A stretch of 18,582 nt of DNA from JACQNR01 sp049515175 (lineage in GTDB: Bacteria; Acidobacteriota; Terriglobia; UBA7540). The stretch is from assembly GCA_049515175.1 (NCBI GenBank), contig JBEKUI010000064.1, positions 1 to 18,582 of the forward strand, read 5' to 3'. Below the pieces are notes generated by a model. It was given only the letters and a program-made list of their open reading frames with translations, did no database searches and was not told the DNA's origin. Of the stretch, positions 1 through 8,282 are shown in pieces (position 1 is the first letter of the stretch; every line of letters starts with the position of its first letter). A program made the translations under genes and the position numbers.

Positions 1-80
1 CGGGCGAGACCCTAGCCGCGCGCTGGCATTAGTGATATCTTCCGGCGGGTGAAACGGATCCTTGGGAGGTGCATCGAGCC

Positions 81-629
81 GTGAAGACATTCATAACGGG
101 GCTGATTTTTGGGATTTGTCTGGTCCCTGTGTTGTTGTTTCTCTATATTCTTTCCGGCCGCGCGCCGGTTGCCGCGCCTGACCGCCCGCTGCCGCTGGAA
201 GAGTTCATCGCCCGGACGGCCCTCCACGCGAGGATGAACCGTGAGATGCCGAAGACGGTTCCGCTCGCGGCGAGCGAAGCCACAATCCTGGCCGGTGCGC
301 AGGTCTACAAGCGCTACTGCGGCGGCTGCCACGGGATGCTGGGCCGGCCGGAATCGCCCGGCGCCAAGGGCATGTCGCCCCACCCCCCGCAACTGCTTGA
401 GCCCGATTCCATGGTGACCGACGACCCACCCGGCGAAAGTTACTGGAAAGTAAGAAACGGCATTCGGCTTTCCGGCATGCCGAGCTTCCAAGCCTCGCTT
501 TCCGAGGAGCAGATGCGGCAGGTCAGTATCCTGCTCGCCAACGCTGACAAGGTCTCCGACGCCGTGAAGCAGGAACTGACGTTCACTCCGCCGCCCCCTC
601 CGGCGCCGGCCGCGCCAGCCAAGAAATAG
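81..629 (+). CDS. membrane-anchored monohaem cytochrome c
   Basis: A 182-residue c-type cytochrome that should act on the periplasmic face of the inner membrane as an electron carrier. An uncleaved hydrophobic segment (about residues 4-25) anchors the N-terminus. The haem motif CGGCH lies at residues 80-84, and a Met in the 'SGMPSF' context near residue 133 is the likely distal haem ligand. This is the layout of a class I cytochrome domain (cytochrome_CBB3/C type). The C-terminus is a short proline/alanine-rich tail. I chose GTG at 81 because GGGAGG at 64-69 is then correctly spaced; the upstream in-frame GTG at 69 overlaps that Shine-Dalgarno. No oxidase or reductase subunit is visible, so its partner is unknown. 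The first 60 bases of the window show no assignable gene. Confidence 0.85.
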   Translation: MKTFITGLIFGICLVPVLLFLYILSGRAPVAAPDRPLPLEEFIARTALHARMNREMPKTVPLAASEATILAGAQVYKRYCGGCHGMLGRPESPGAKGMSPHPPQLLEPDSMVTDDPPGESYWKVRNGIRLSGMPSFQASLSEEQMRQVSILLANADKVSDAVKQELTFTPPPPPAPAAPAKK

Positions 630-795
630 AGGGCACGAGGGCGTACAACCAGAGTCGGTCGATTTGAATCGAATTGTCTTAGGAACGCAGGGCAGGAATA
701 TTGTGTGCCGCCGCGTCCAGGGGGGTCGAGTCTCACTGCTGGACCCGGCATGAGCCGGTCAGCCCGGCGCTCCAACTCAAAGGATGGTTCTCCTC

Positions 796-1560
796 ATGAA
801 ACGAACGCTCGCGATTCTAGCGGCCTTCACGCTGGCCACGGCGATCTTGCTCCCCGCCTCAGGGGCGACGGAGACGCCAACCATTCCGGCAGGGACCATC
901 CTGAGGATCAAGCTGGGGACGACGATCACGTCCAAGACCAGCAAACCGGGCGACGCTTTCACCGGCCAAATTATGGCGGATTCCACCGCCGGGCAGGAGA
1001 CCGTGATTCCGGAAGGGAGTCTGGTGAGCGGTCACGTCGCCTTTGTGAAGCCGGCGGGGCGCATCAAGGCCAAGGCGCAGATGCGCATCGTGCTTGATTC
1101 CATCGTCACGCCCGAGGACAAGACGATTCAGCTCTCCAGCACGTTGGAGGACGCGCGCGGCGGGGTGTGTGGTAACACGGGAGGCGACGAGGAAGGCACC
1201 ATCGTCGGCTGCGGCAAGAGCAAGAAGGACGCCGCCAAGGACGCCGGAATGGGCGCCATCGCCGGCGCCGGCGCGGGAAGCGCCGTCGGTATGGGCCACG
1301 AAATCAATTGCCGATATTACGGCAACTGCGGCGGAACCAGCATGGGTGGAGATATCCTCTACGGCGCGGGCATTGGAGCCAGCACCGCCCTCCTTTACAA
1401 CCTCTTCAAACATCAGAAGGAAATCATTCTCATTCAGGGCACCGAACTGACCTTCGTCGTCAACCGCACGCTCGAGGGTTCCGCCTCTGGCGCGCTGCGC
1501 GCCGCGCCGGAGGCGCAGGTTGCCACTGCTCCCACCTCCGGCGAGAGCGCCAAGCAGTAA
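796..1560 (+). CDS. exported protein with glycine-zipper segment, function unknown
   Basis: A 254-residue protein with a clean signal peptide: KR at the N-terminus, a hydrophobic core, and probable cleavage after an Ala near residue 24. The first half is beta-rich and hydrophilic ('IPAGTILRIKLGTTITSKTSKPGD'-like), resembling exported proteins with a small beta-barrel fold. Residues about 145-170 are a Gly/Ala-rich run (pattern GxGxxxGxGxGxxxGxG) of the glycine-zipper kind found in outer-membrane or membrane-inserting proteins. Three Cys residues in the middle could form disulfides. ATG at 796 is preferred over ATG at 784 because AAGGATGG at 779-786 then serves as the ribosome site. I do not recognise a specific family, and no function is claimed. 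Confidence 0.75.
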   Translation: MKRTLAILAAFTLATAILLPASGATETPTIPAGTILRIKLGTTITSKTSKPGDAFTGQIMADSTAGQETVIPEGSLVSGHVAFVKPAGRIKAKAQMRIVLDSIVTPEDKTIQLSSTLEDARGGVCGNTGGDEEGTIVGCGKSKKDAAKDAGMGAIAGAGAGSAVGMGHEINCRYYGNCGGTSMGGDILYGAGIGASTALLYNLFKHQKEIILIQGTELTFVVNRTLEGSASGALRAAPEAQVATAPTSGESAKQ

Positions 1561-1885
1561 GTCGCGCGCCACAGATTGCATCCTAGCGCAGATCTTCCTT
1601 ATAAGGGTCTAATGGATGATTTCCGCTGGGGGCAACGTTTCGTGCTGTAGAACGCGCGAAGAGTTTGGAAGTAAAAGGGACGATAATTTGGAGGCGAAGG
1701 GACAATAGTGTTGAGGTAACGCGGCGCAGACACCAAAAAAGCCGGCAGCCAGAACGCCCTGCAGATCGCCGCTGCCCCGCCCTTCAGCTTGTCTTGTTTT
1801 GTACAGATGCCGGTGGCAATCCGCCGCCGGTTAAGCAAAACCCAGCAGTCACAGCCGCACGGACAGTGCAGTGGGCCGCCGCTCC
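1561..1885. other. 325-bp stretch without a supported gene
   Basis: Lies between two convergent genes. A 96-codon minus-strand ORF (1599-1889) and a 78-codon plus ORF cross it, but neither has a plausible ribosome site or a recognisable protein. No hairpin with a T-tract was found. The lower GC content and lack of coding signal fit the edge of the accessory island that follows. Confidence 0.5.
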
Positions 1886-3040
1886 TCACGGCCCAATGTA
1901 ATGGTCTGCGATCACGATGTCATCCCAGTAGCGCATCTCGTCCATGGTTTCTACGTAGCCGTAAGCCGCCTGGCATTGGTCCCCAAAGCCGATGGCACAG
2001 ATCGGCTCGTCTGTGACGCCCCGAACCCGGAAGTTTGTGGCCGAGCCCCAGAGTGTGGGAGTTTCTCCAGTTGCCCCGACCCAGAGATTCACGTAACCGT
2101 TGCTTTCGGAAGGGGGATCGTTGAGTTGTTCCTCGAGTTCAATGTAATACCAGGTGTCGTACTCCAGCTTGTTGGCCGTCTCAAAGGCGATTTGCTGCGG
2201 CACGCGGTCACCCTGGTTGCCGTAGACAAGTTTCATGCCCAACCCGTCCACGTCCCAGCCACCCAAAATCGATTCCCAAGCATTTGGAACCCCATTCTGC
2301 GTGGAGTTTCCAGAGCGCATCAGCTTACGCATCTGGAGCTTGCTTCCTCCCGGCTCGGGAGTTGCTAGATAGAGGTAAGCACGCTTGAAGATGTGCAGCC
2401 CGATGCCCGTGGGCGTGTTGACGTAGCGGATGAACTGTCGCGTTTGAGTAGTCGAGTCGGTGTTAAAGGAACTTGGCCAGGCGCCATAATTGCCCAGACC
2501 GGAAGGCGACTCTGTCCAGCCCGCATCGCCGATCGCAAGGGGTGTGGAAGTTTGCTTGACTTCTCCCCCGCTCGCGGTGCCCACGTAGACGTCGTAGTAG
2601 TAGTAAGTCTGGCCTGCTGCTGGAGAATTCACATGCAACAGATACCCGTTTGACACGGCCAGACTGGATTCGGTCGAATACGTCATGTTAATCCAGCCCT
2701 TGGGATTAGCCGGCTGGAGGATAACAGTCTTAACGTAGTACGTCCTTGCCCCTAGCGAGCCGCCCGACACCTGGCCGAGCGAGGGCATCTCGTAGGGAGA
2801 AGTGTGAGTTGTCCCGCGGTAGTGCCCGGCAGCCGCATAGGATCCACGGTGAACAACAGCGGTGCTAGCGTGCCAAGTGAAATTTACCGAGTCGTTCCAC
2901 ACGAAATCCCACTGCGACATGGCGCCCCGCTCAAAGTTGTCCTGGAAATAAATCGTGCCGCCCTTTGAGATTCCGCCAGAGCATGCCACCTGACCGAGAG
3001 CCGCTAGGGCGACGAGAACGAGGAGAAGAAGAGTTCTCAC
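1886..3040 (-). CDS. exported lectin-fold (ConA-like) protein with an apparent inserted domain
   Basis: A 384-residue exported protein. The N-terminus is a signal peptide ending in 'QVAC-SGG' with Cys20, a poor lipobox (Gln at -3), so lipidation is uncertain. Residues about 29-87 ('FQDNFERGAMSQWDF') and 201-384 ('WYYIELEEQLN', 'MDEMRYWDDIVI') look like the two halves of a concanavalin A-like beta-sandwich of the type seen in LamG and polysaccharide-lyase-like proteins. Between them, residues about 88-200 ('TYYVKTVI', 'YYYYDVYVGTASGGE', 'WTESPSGL') resemble the small beta-sandwich module common in phage tail and adhesion proteins. The GTG start is preceded by GGTGGAGG about 9 bases upstream. 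It overlaps the stop of the upstream ORF as GTGA. Carbohydrate binding or cleavage is inference from fold only. Confidence 0.7.
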   Translation of the reverse strand: MRTLLLLVLVALAALGQVACSGGISKGGTIYFQDNFERGAMSQWDFVWNDSVNFTWHASTAVVHRGSYAAAGHYRGTTHTSPYEMPSLGQVSGGSLGARTYYVKTVILQPANPKGWINMTYSTESSLAVSNGYLLHVNSPAAGQTYYYYDVYVGTASGGEVKQTSTPLAIGDAGWTESPSGLGNYGAWPSSFNTDSTTQTRQFIRYVNTPTGIGLHIFKRAYLYLATPEPGGSKLQMRKLMRSGNSTQNGVPNAWESILGGWDVDGLGMKLVYGNQGDRVPQQIAFETANKLEYDTWYYIELEEQLNDPPSESNGYVNLWVGATGETPTLWGSATNFRVRGVTDEPICAIGFGDQCQAAYGYVETMDEMRYWDDIVIADHYIGP

Positions 3041-3384
3041 TGTATCCAGCCTCCACCAGAAAGTGCCGCGCCACGCGACAGAATCGCGTTCGACGACGAC
3101 TCAGTCAGGGTATCTCCAGCCGCAAACCGTGGCGTTTCGTATGCGGTTCCCGAGGCGTCCCAAGCAACCGACACGCTGCCTGCCCCGAAACTCGAAAATG
3201 TGGCATTCGCGCTTTCATTCATTTCATGGGACATGTAGGACGATCTTTCGCTAGATTTGGCAACCGTGTTGAAGGAGTTGTTGTGATACGTCCCTGCGTA
3301 AGCCTGATTCGTTCCATCTGTAGCTCCGGAGATCGAAACTTCGTTGTTGGTATAGGTGTTTGTCGCGGTCGGCGATGAAAGCAA
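3037..3384 (-). CDS. truncated orphan ORF, Ser/Thr/Asn/Gly-rich, coupled to downstream lectin-fold gene
   Basis: An open frame of about 115 codons rich in Ser, Thr, Asn, Gly and Ala ('SVSVAWDASGTAYETP'), as in surface or phage tail proteins. I do not recognise a family. The frame is open back to a stop at about 3425, but the only start is a TTG with no Shine-Dalgarno, and the frame opens directly out of the transposase remnant. I therefore read it as the 3' end of a longer gene cut by the insertion or its decay. Its TGA overlaps the next gene's start as GTGA, showing the two were once translationally coupled. It may no longer be expressed. Confidence 0.45.
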   Translation of the reverse strand: MLSSPTATNTYTNNEVSISGATDGTNQAYAGTYHNNSFNTVAKSSERSSYMSHEMNESANATFSSFGAGSVSVAWDASGTAYETPRFAAGDTLTESSSNAILSRGAALSGGGWIQ

Positions 3385-3389
3385 TATGG

Positions 3390-4290
3390 TCAGCCAGATT
3401 TTCCTTTTTGGTATTCCTGAGGATCAAAATTTACCACACATTGCCTCGTTTTGGAGCGATCTGTTTCGGGTTCCATCCCACTGGCCCCCAAAGGTCCCCA
3501 AACGGCTCGCACTGCCCCTTGCCACCCGGCACTGCAGCTCGAAGCGATTTCTCGAACACCTCTCCCTCCCTTGCCTCGTTGTTGATGAATCTTTCTTCCC
3601 GGGCGGTTTCTATCATCCCGCAGGCAGCGGTAGCTCCGAGATTGGCCGCACCATGCTGCCAAACAGCCGGCGCGTCAGATGACTTCCGGCCAAGAACAAC
3701 CAATCGTACCGTGCGTGCTTGACCAACCGGCCGCCCGTCTTCACCAACCGCTGCTGCTAGCAGCTCAGCGACCAGTTGTCGATTCTGCTGGGCAGCGCCG
3801 AGCGCCGCCACAGGTTCCCGGGGTTGTAAGCTAGCACGCTCAGCCACAGTCGCACCTCATTGGACCGGAATCGGTGGCAACTCAGTCGAGTCATGTTTAC
3901 CGTCTGTTTGCCCTCCTTAATCCACCGGTCGGCAGTGCCCCTCTTGTTGTAGAACCGCACCACAGCCCGGCTCGGGAGAGTCGGGTGGGTCACGATGAAC
4001 CCCACGCGAGGAAACAGCTCTCCGGCGTGGGAATCCACCAGACGCTGCCCGATCAGCTTGCCCAAACCGAACCGTTCGTCCAGTTCCCGAACCAGGATCA
4101 GACCGCCATCGGAGGCCACCCCGCGATCCCTGAAAAGCGACGCGCAAGAACCTGTCGAATGAGAGTTGAAAAGGCTGATTTTGGCTCTCACCCACCAGGT
4201 GTCCACGTCCTGAAGATCATGTTGATGCTGGAAGCAGCATGAATATTGGCGTCGGGGCTCAGTATAAGGTTAGCTCTGCAATTTGAAATC
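3390..4290 (-). mobile_element. decayed IS1380-like insertion sequence, ends not resolved
   Basis: The transposase remnant at 3613-4206 is bounded by non-coding sequence on both sides: about 220 bp downstream of its last block and about 90 bp before the next gene. I could not identify terminal inverted repeats or a target duplication, so the limits are approximate. The element sits between a truncated ORF and an unrelated intact gene, suggesting that insertion or a later deletion removed the 5' part of that ORF. Confidence 0.5.
3613..4206 (-). pseudogene. IS1380-family transposase remnant (internal deletion plus amber codon)
   Basis: One reading frame carries three conserved pieces of an IS1380-type DDE transposase. 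First comes an N-terminal block ('SDGGLILVRELDERFGLG'). It then jumps directly to the C-terminal catalytic block ('LPSRAVVRFYNKRGTADRW', 'IKEGKQ', 'TRLSCHRFRSNEVRLWL', 'LAYNPGNLWRR'). After an in-frame TAG (3757-3759) the last block continues ('QQRLVKTGGRLVKHARY', 'LTRRLFGSM') to a TGA at 3613-3615. Intact family members run well over 400 residues, so most of the catalytic core between the first two blocks is missing and the protein cannot be active. The amber replaces what is usually a Leu codon in 'SLQQRLVK'. Family assignment is from recalled motifs. Confidence 0.85.
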
Positions 4291-4302
4291 GGAAATGCGG
4301 GC

Positions 4303-5136
4303 CTAGGGCGTTGGTCCCAGAGGAGTGATTGTGGTCTCCACGTGGGCGCGCTGGAAGCCGGAGTTTTCGAGTGAGATCGTAATCTCCCGGTTGATGAAGA
4401 ACAGCGCACGCAGGCGGAACTCCGTCCCGAAGCTCACCGGAAACCACACGCCATCGTCAAACCGCCGGTACTCGACGTTGAACCCGACGCCCGGAAGGTC
4501 CGTGCCCAGGAGAGTCCGAACCGCGAAGGGAATCCGTCGCGAGAGTCGGGTGAAGACGGATAGAGGCTGGAACTCCTCCGCGTCAATCAAGGCTTCGCCC
4601 GCCCAAGCGCTTTCGTCTTTTTGCCGGGGACGGAAGCGGACGCGGTAGGCTCGCCGGTCGTGCACGGTCTGCTCGCCCGCCAGCTCGAATCGGTATTTCT
4701 TCTGCTCTTCAGAAGTGAGTGGGAAAAGGTCGCGGCCCAGCCCGTCTTTCGATTGGTTGTTGGCGAGGTCGTCGCGCAGGTCCCTGATGAGGTCGCCGTC
4801 CAGGCTGCCGGATTCCGGCCGAGGCTCGCCCTGGAAGTCATGGTATGCCGGCTTCTTCCAGTAACGCCCCGTGATGGTTTTCAATTCCTTCTTTGTTCCC
4901 TCGGCGGTGGGCGCAACGACGTAGTCGGTGGTTTCCTCGCGCGCCAGCTTGCCATTGGTCCGGCGGGTAACGATGCGGATATGCTGCTGGTAGACGTACG
5001 CTTCACGCAGCTTCAGCGCCTCGTCCTGATGGGCCGCCACGCGCGCCATGATCTCCTCCGGCGAAGGAGTGGATTGCCCACCAGCCACCAGCAGATTCGG
5101 GGGAATGAGCAGAATGAGGGTCAACCATCGATTCAT
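4303..5136 (-). CDS. exported LolA/LolB-fold-like outer-membrane lipoprotein-sorting-type protein
   Basis: A 277-residue exported protein with a signal peptide (MNRWLTLILL...) and probable cleavage before the 'GQSTPSPEEIM' region. The mature part opens with an amphipathic 'EEIMARVAAHQDEALKLREAY' helix. Beta strands with alternating polar and hydrophobic residues follow ('YVYQQHIRIVTRR', 'YRFELAGEQTV', 'AYRVRFRPRQ', 'EALIDAEEFQPLSVF', 'VGFNVEYRRFDDGVWFPVSFG'). This is the pattern of the LolA/LolB/YceB superfamily, where an open beta-barrel binds lipids or lipoprotein acyl chains. The start ATG has AGGGA about ten bases upstream. It is divergent from the E1 dehydrogenase gene. A role in lipid or lipoprotein handling at the outer membrane is inferred from the fold. 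Confidence 0.65.
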   Translation of the reverse strand: MNRWLTLILLIPPNLLVAGGQSTPSPEEIMARVAAHQDEALKLREAYVYQQHIRIVTRRTNGKLAREETTDYVVAPTAEGTKKELKTITGRYWKKPAYHDFQGEPRPESGSLDGDLIRDLRDDLANNQSKDGLGRDLFPLTSEEQKKYRFELAGEQTVHDRRAYRVRFRPRQKDESAWAGEALIDAEEFQPLSVFTRLSRRIPFAVRTLLGTDLPGVGFNVEYRRFDDGVWFPVSFGTEFRLRALFFINREITISLENSGFQRAHVETTITPLGPTP

Positions 5137-5346
5137 CAGGTATCCCTAAATAGAAGGAACGCCGCGCGCGGTGTTCAGGTTCCCTAATTATGCTCAGGAT
5201 ACTCAAGCACTTTGTCGAAAGCGGACTCCTTAGAATGACTTTCGCGACGGTTATCGGCTGACTGCACGATGGCATCCCGGCTACTTGCCATCTGAAACCC
5301 GGACCCTGTTTTCCCGACCGTTCGGTAGCGGCGGACAGTCTGGCAA

Positions 5347-5375
5347 TTGACTTTACATTCTCAGAATTTGATAAT
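5347..5375 (+). promoter_or_regulatory. sigma70-type promoter for the E1 dehydrogenase
   Basis: TTGACT at 5347-5352 and GATAAT at 5370-5375 are separated by exactly 17 bases; each box differs from consensus at one position. Transcription should start near 5382-5384. This means the in-frame TTG at 5347 and ATG at 5374 lie in or upstream of the promoter and cannot be the translation start. Confidence 0.7.
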
Positions 5376-5448
5376 GGCACAGGGTAATGCCCGACTGGAG
5401 TCTGCGCGGAACGATAGTCTTTCGTTACCTTACCTTGGGCGAGGCTCA

Positions 5449-7563
5449 ATGGCCACCGTAGCGAATCAGGTCCAGAAAGCTGTGATGCTTTCACGGGAGT
5501 TGCTTGTCAGTGCTTACCGCACGATGTATCTCTCGCGGCAGGTCGACGACAAGGAAATCCAGTTCAAGCGCCAGAACCGCGCCTATTTTCAGATCAACGG
5601 CGTGGGACACGAGGCCATCGGGGTGGCCGCGGCACTGCACATGCGGCCCGGCGTCGACTGGTTCTATCCCTACTATCGCGACCGCGCTTTCGTGCTGCAG
5701 GTCGGCCAGACGCCGCTCGATATGCTGCTTCAGGCGGTGGGCGCGAAAAGCGACCCCTGCTCGGGCGGACGCCAGATGCCTTCGCACTGGAGTTCGAAGC
5801 CGCTCCACATCGTGGCGCGTTCCAGCCCCACGGGCACACAGGTCTTGCACGCGGTGGGGGCGGCGGACGCCACCTTGTATTTCTCCGTGGTGCAGGAAGC
5901 GGCACAACTCGCCTCCGGCTACCAGTCCGACGAACTGGTCTACACCTCACTCGGCGACGGCGCCACGAGCGAGGGGGAATTCTGGGAGGCGCTCAACTGG
6001 GCGTGCCTGCGCAAGCTGCCCTTGCTTTACGTGGTCCAGGACAACGGCTACGCGATTTCAACGCCCGTCGATCACCAGACAGCGGGGGGGAGCATTTCCA
6101 AGCTAGTGAAGAGCTTTCCCCACCTGCTGACCCTGGAGTGCGACGGCACGGACTTTCCGGAGAGCTACGAGACGGCGCGCCAGGCGGTCGAATACGTGCG
6201 CGGGCACCGCGGCCCGGCGCTCATTCATGCCCATGTGATCCGGCCCTTTTCGCATTCGCTCTCCGACGACGAACGGGTCTACAAGCCCGAGGAAGTTCGC
6301 CGCCAGGAAGCCGGGCGCGATCCCGTCCACAAGATGGCGAAGCTGCTCACGGGCGAGCATATCTTGAGCCCGAAGGAGTTGAAGGATCTTCAGTCTTCCG
6401 TCGAAGCGGAAGTGCGCGCGGCTGCCGACCAGGCGCTGGCTGCCGAACCGCCTTCGCCCGCGACGGTGATGGACTACGTTTACTCGCCCGCCGTCGATCC
6501 CACGGGCGAACACTTCGACCATCCGCCCAAGTTCCACGGCGATGAGAAGACCATGGTGGACCTCATCAACGCCTGCCTGCGGGATGAGATGGCGCGCGAT
6601 CCGCGCGTGGTGGTCTTCGGCGAAGACGTGGCGGATTGCAGCCACGCGGAGGATCTCGCCAAGCTCAAGGGCAAGGGCGGAGTTTTCAAAGTCACGCACG
6701 GCTTGCAGCGCAAGTTCGGCAGCGCGCGCTGCTTCAACGTTCCCATCGCCGAGGCGAGCATTGTCGGGCGGGCCATCGGCATGGCGACGCGTGGGCTGAA
6801 GCCGGTGGTGGAGATTCAATTCTTCGATTACATCTGGCCGGCGATGATGCAGATCCGCGACGAGATGATCAACCTGCGCTGGCGCTCCAACAACGTTTTC
6901 TCCTGCCCGCTGGTGATGCGCGCGCCGATTGGCGGGTACCTGGCGGGCGGCGCCATCTTTCACAGCCAGTCGGGCGAAACGATCTTCACCCACCAGCCGG
7001 GACTGCGCGTCGTGATGCCCTCGACCGCGCTGGACGCCAACGGCCTGCTGCGCACGGCGATTCGCTGCGACGACCCGGTGCTTTTCCTCGAGCCCAAGCA
7101 CCTCTACCGGCAAACGCACAACCGCAGCCCCTACCCCGGGCCCGACTACATGATTCCGTTCGGAAAGGCGAAGCTGGTGCGCGAAGGGACCGACGTCACC
7201 ATCATCACTTATGGCTCACTCGTGGTGCGGTCGGTGCAAGCGGCGAAAACGCTCGAGCAGGAAGGCGTGCAAACGGAGATTCTGGATCTGCGCTCCCTCA
7301 ATCCCTACGACTGGGAATTGATCGCCGCCTCCGTCAAGAAGACCAGCCGCGTGCTGGTGCTCCATGAAGATCACATCTCCTGGGGTTACGGGGCGGAAAT
7401 CGCCGCCCGCATTGCTGAAGAACTGTTTGAATTCCTCGACGCTCCCGTGAAGCGCCTGGCGGGCAAGGATGTCTTTGTGCCTTATCACCCCGTGCTCGAG
7501 GAAGCGGTGCTCCCGCAGCCGGCGGACATCGTGAGGGTGACGCGGGATTTGCTGAAGTATTAA
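5449..7563 (+). CDS. fused alpha/beta E1 component of a 2-oxo acid dehydrogenase (thiamine-diphosphate dependent)
   Basis: A 704-residue E1 enzyme that decarboxylates a 2-oxo acid and passes the acyl group to a lipoyl E2, in the cytoplasm. The alpha half (about 1-330) holds 'NGVGHEAIGVAA', 'FYPYYRDRA', 'GGRQMPSHW' and the thiamine-diphosphate/Mg motif, GDG at 169-171 through DNGYAIS near 198. The beta half (about 364-704) holds 'VVVFGEDVADC' with the cofactor-contacting Glu near 392, then 'VVEIQFFDYIWPAMMQI', 'HSQSGETIFTHQPG' and 'LFLEPKHLYR'. Separate alpha and beta subunits are usual; this single-chain form fits the branched-chain/pyruvate E1 fusions I recall from Acidobacteriota and Bacteroidetes. 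ATG 5449 is chosen because the promoter at 5347-5375 excludes earlier starts; GGCGAGG lies just upstream. Substrate (branched-chain 2-oxo acid or pyruvate) cannot be decided here; no E2 or E3 gene is adjacent. Confidence 0.92.
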   Translation: MATVANQVQKAVMLSRELLVSAYRTMYLSRQVDDKEIQFKRQNRAYFQINGVGHEAIGVAAALHMRPGVDWFYPYYRDRAFVLQVGQTPLDMLLQAVGAKSDPCSGGRQMPSHWSSKPLHIVARSSPTGTQVLHAVGAADATLYFSVVQEAAQLASGYQSDELVYTSLGDGATSEGEFWEALNWACLRKLPLLYVVQDNGYAISTPVDHQTAGGSISKLVKSFPHLLTLECDGTDFPESYETARQAVEYVRGHRGPALIHAHVIRPFSHSLSDDERVYKPEEVRRQEAGRDPVHKMAKLLTGEHILSPKELKDLQSSVEAEVRAAADQALAAEPPSPATVMDYVYSPAVDPTGEHFDHPPKFHGDEKTMVDLINACLRDEMARDPRVVVFGEDVADCSHAEDLAKLKGKGGVFKVTHGLQRKFGSARCFNVPIAEASIVGRAIGMATRGLKPVVEIQFFDYIWPAMMQIRDEMINLRWRSNNVFSCPLVMRAPIGGYLAGGAIFHSQSGETIFTHQPGLRVVMPSTALDANGLLRTAIRCDDPVLFLEPKHLYRQTHNRSPYPGPDYMIPFGKAKLVREGTDVTIITYGSLVVRSVQAAKTLEQEGVQTEILDLRSLNPYDWELIAASVKKTSRVLVLHEDHISWGYGAEIAARIAEELFEFLDAPVKRLAGKDVFVPYHPVLEEAVLPQPADIVRVTRDLLKY

Positions 7564-7571
7564 GAAACGGG

Positions 7572-7637
7572 TTTCGGGATTCGGGGTTCGCGAAACCATA
7601 ATGCGGAAATGTCTGCCCGAACCCCGAGTCTCGAAAT
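7572..7637. repeat. REP-like imperfect hairpin, copy A
   Basis: Arms of 19 bp at 7572-7590 and 7619-7637 match at 17 of 19 positions around a 28-base loop. Arm and loop sequence are shared with copy B on the other side of the CBS gene, including GGGGTTCG in the left arm and the loop/right-arm core GAA(A/G)TGT(C/T)TGCCCGAA. It may also slow or end transcription from the E1 gene; a T-run at 7651-7655 is 13 bases beyond the stem, too far for a standard terminator. Confidence 0.75.
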
Positions 7638-7656
7638 CCGGACCCCGATGTTTTTC

Positions 7657-7685
7657 TTGACCGCATAACATGCTGGCGTTAGGAT
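7657..7685 (+). promoter_or_regulatory. candidate sigma70 promoter for the CBS-domain gene
   Basis: TTGACC at 7657-7662 and TAGGAT at 7680-7685 with a 17-base spacer. A start near 7692 would give a 5' leader of about 70 bases before the ATG at 7763. The -10 box matches four of six positions, so this is moderate evidence. Confidence 0.45.
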
Positions 7686-7762
7686 GAGGCCGGATTGGGC
7701 TACGGATCGCGCGGGGGCCCGGGAGAGAAGTTCTTGCCGCGTGACCGGCTTCTCACTGACTT

Positions 7763-8212
7763 ATGAATCTGACCGGAACCGTTCAACTGATTCTTCATCA
7801 GAAGGGCAACCAGATTTGCTCGGTGGACTCTGAGCAGTCCGTGTATGAGGCCATCGAGTTGATGGCCACCAAAGGCATCGGGGCCGTGTTGGTGATGTCG
7901 GAGGGGAAGCTGGTGGGCATACTTTCCGAGCGCGATTACGCCCGCAAAGTCGTGCTCAAGGGGAGAATGTCCAAAGAGACGCGAGTCCGCGAGATCATGG
8001 CCAGCCCCGTGTTCACCGTGAGACTTCGGCAGACCGTCGATGAATGCATGACCATCATGACCGAGCGCCGCATCCGGCACCTCCCGGTCGTGGAGGACGA
8101 TAAGGTGTTGGGCGTCCTCTCCATCGGTGATTTAGTGAAGTGGATCATTTCCGAGCAGCAAGAAACCATCCAACAGCTGCACAACTACATCGCGGGCAGA
8201 TACCCCGGTTAA
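7763..8212 (+). CDS. tandem CBS-domain protein
   Basis: A 149-residue cytoplasmic protein made almost entirely of two CBS motifs (a Bateman module). CBS1 is about residues 8-65 ('SVYEAIELMATKGIGAVLVM', 'LVGILSERDYARKVVL') and CBS2 about 77-135 ('TVDECMTIMTERRIRHLPVV', 'VLGVLSIGDLVKWII'). A short charged helix follows. Such stand-alone modules bind adenosine nucleotides and sense energy state or regulate partners. The Asp in 'SERDYA' and in 'SIGDLV' sits at the usual ribose-contacting position. It has no effector domain and no obvious operon partner; it stands alone between two hairpin repeats with its own candidate promoter. No strong Shine-Dalgarno precedes the ATG. Confidence 0.9.
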   Translation: MNLTGTVQLILHQKGNQICSVDSEQSVYEAIELMATKGIGAVLVMSEGKLVGILSERDYARKVVLKGRMSKETRVREIMASPVFTVRLRQTVDECMTIMTERRIRHLPVVEDDKVLGVLSIGDLVKWIISEQQETIQQLHNYIAGRYPG

Positions 8213-8282
8213 CGGCCCGTCCGTCTCTAAGCTCGCAGTGCCCGGCCCAGGCCAGTTCTTTCTGCCATTCTCCGAAGCGGGA

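Noticed and set aside
1599..1889. A 96-codon minus-strand ORF with a Cys-rich start
   Set aside because: No ribosome site, no family, and odd composition for this genome; more likely chance.
3431..3847. A 138-codon minus-strand ORF over the transposase 3' end
   Set aside because: The transposase motifs are in a different frame, interrupted by TAG; this ORF is an off-frame reading of the same pseudogene.
6103..7119. A 338-codon open frame antisense to the E1 gene
   Set aside because: Composition (His/Arg/Val-rich) and lack of motifs mark it as a shadow of the fused E1 enzyme.
7619..7656. Copy A hairpin read as a Rho-independent terminator
   Set aside because: The T-run starts 13 bases after the stem and the loop is 28 bases long; better described as a repeat.
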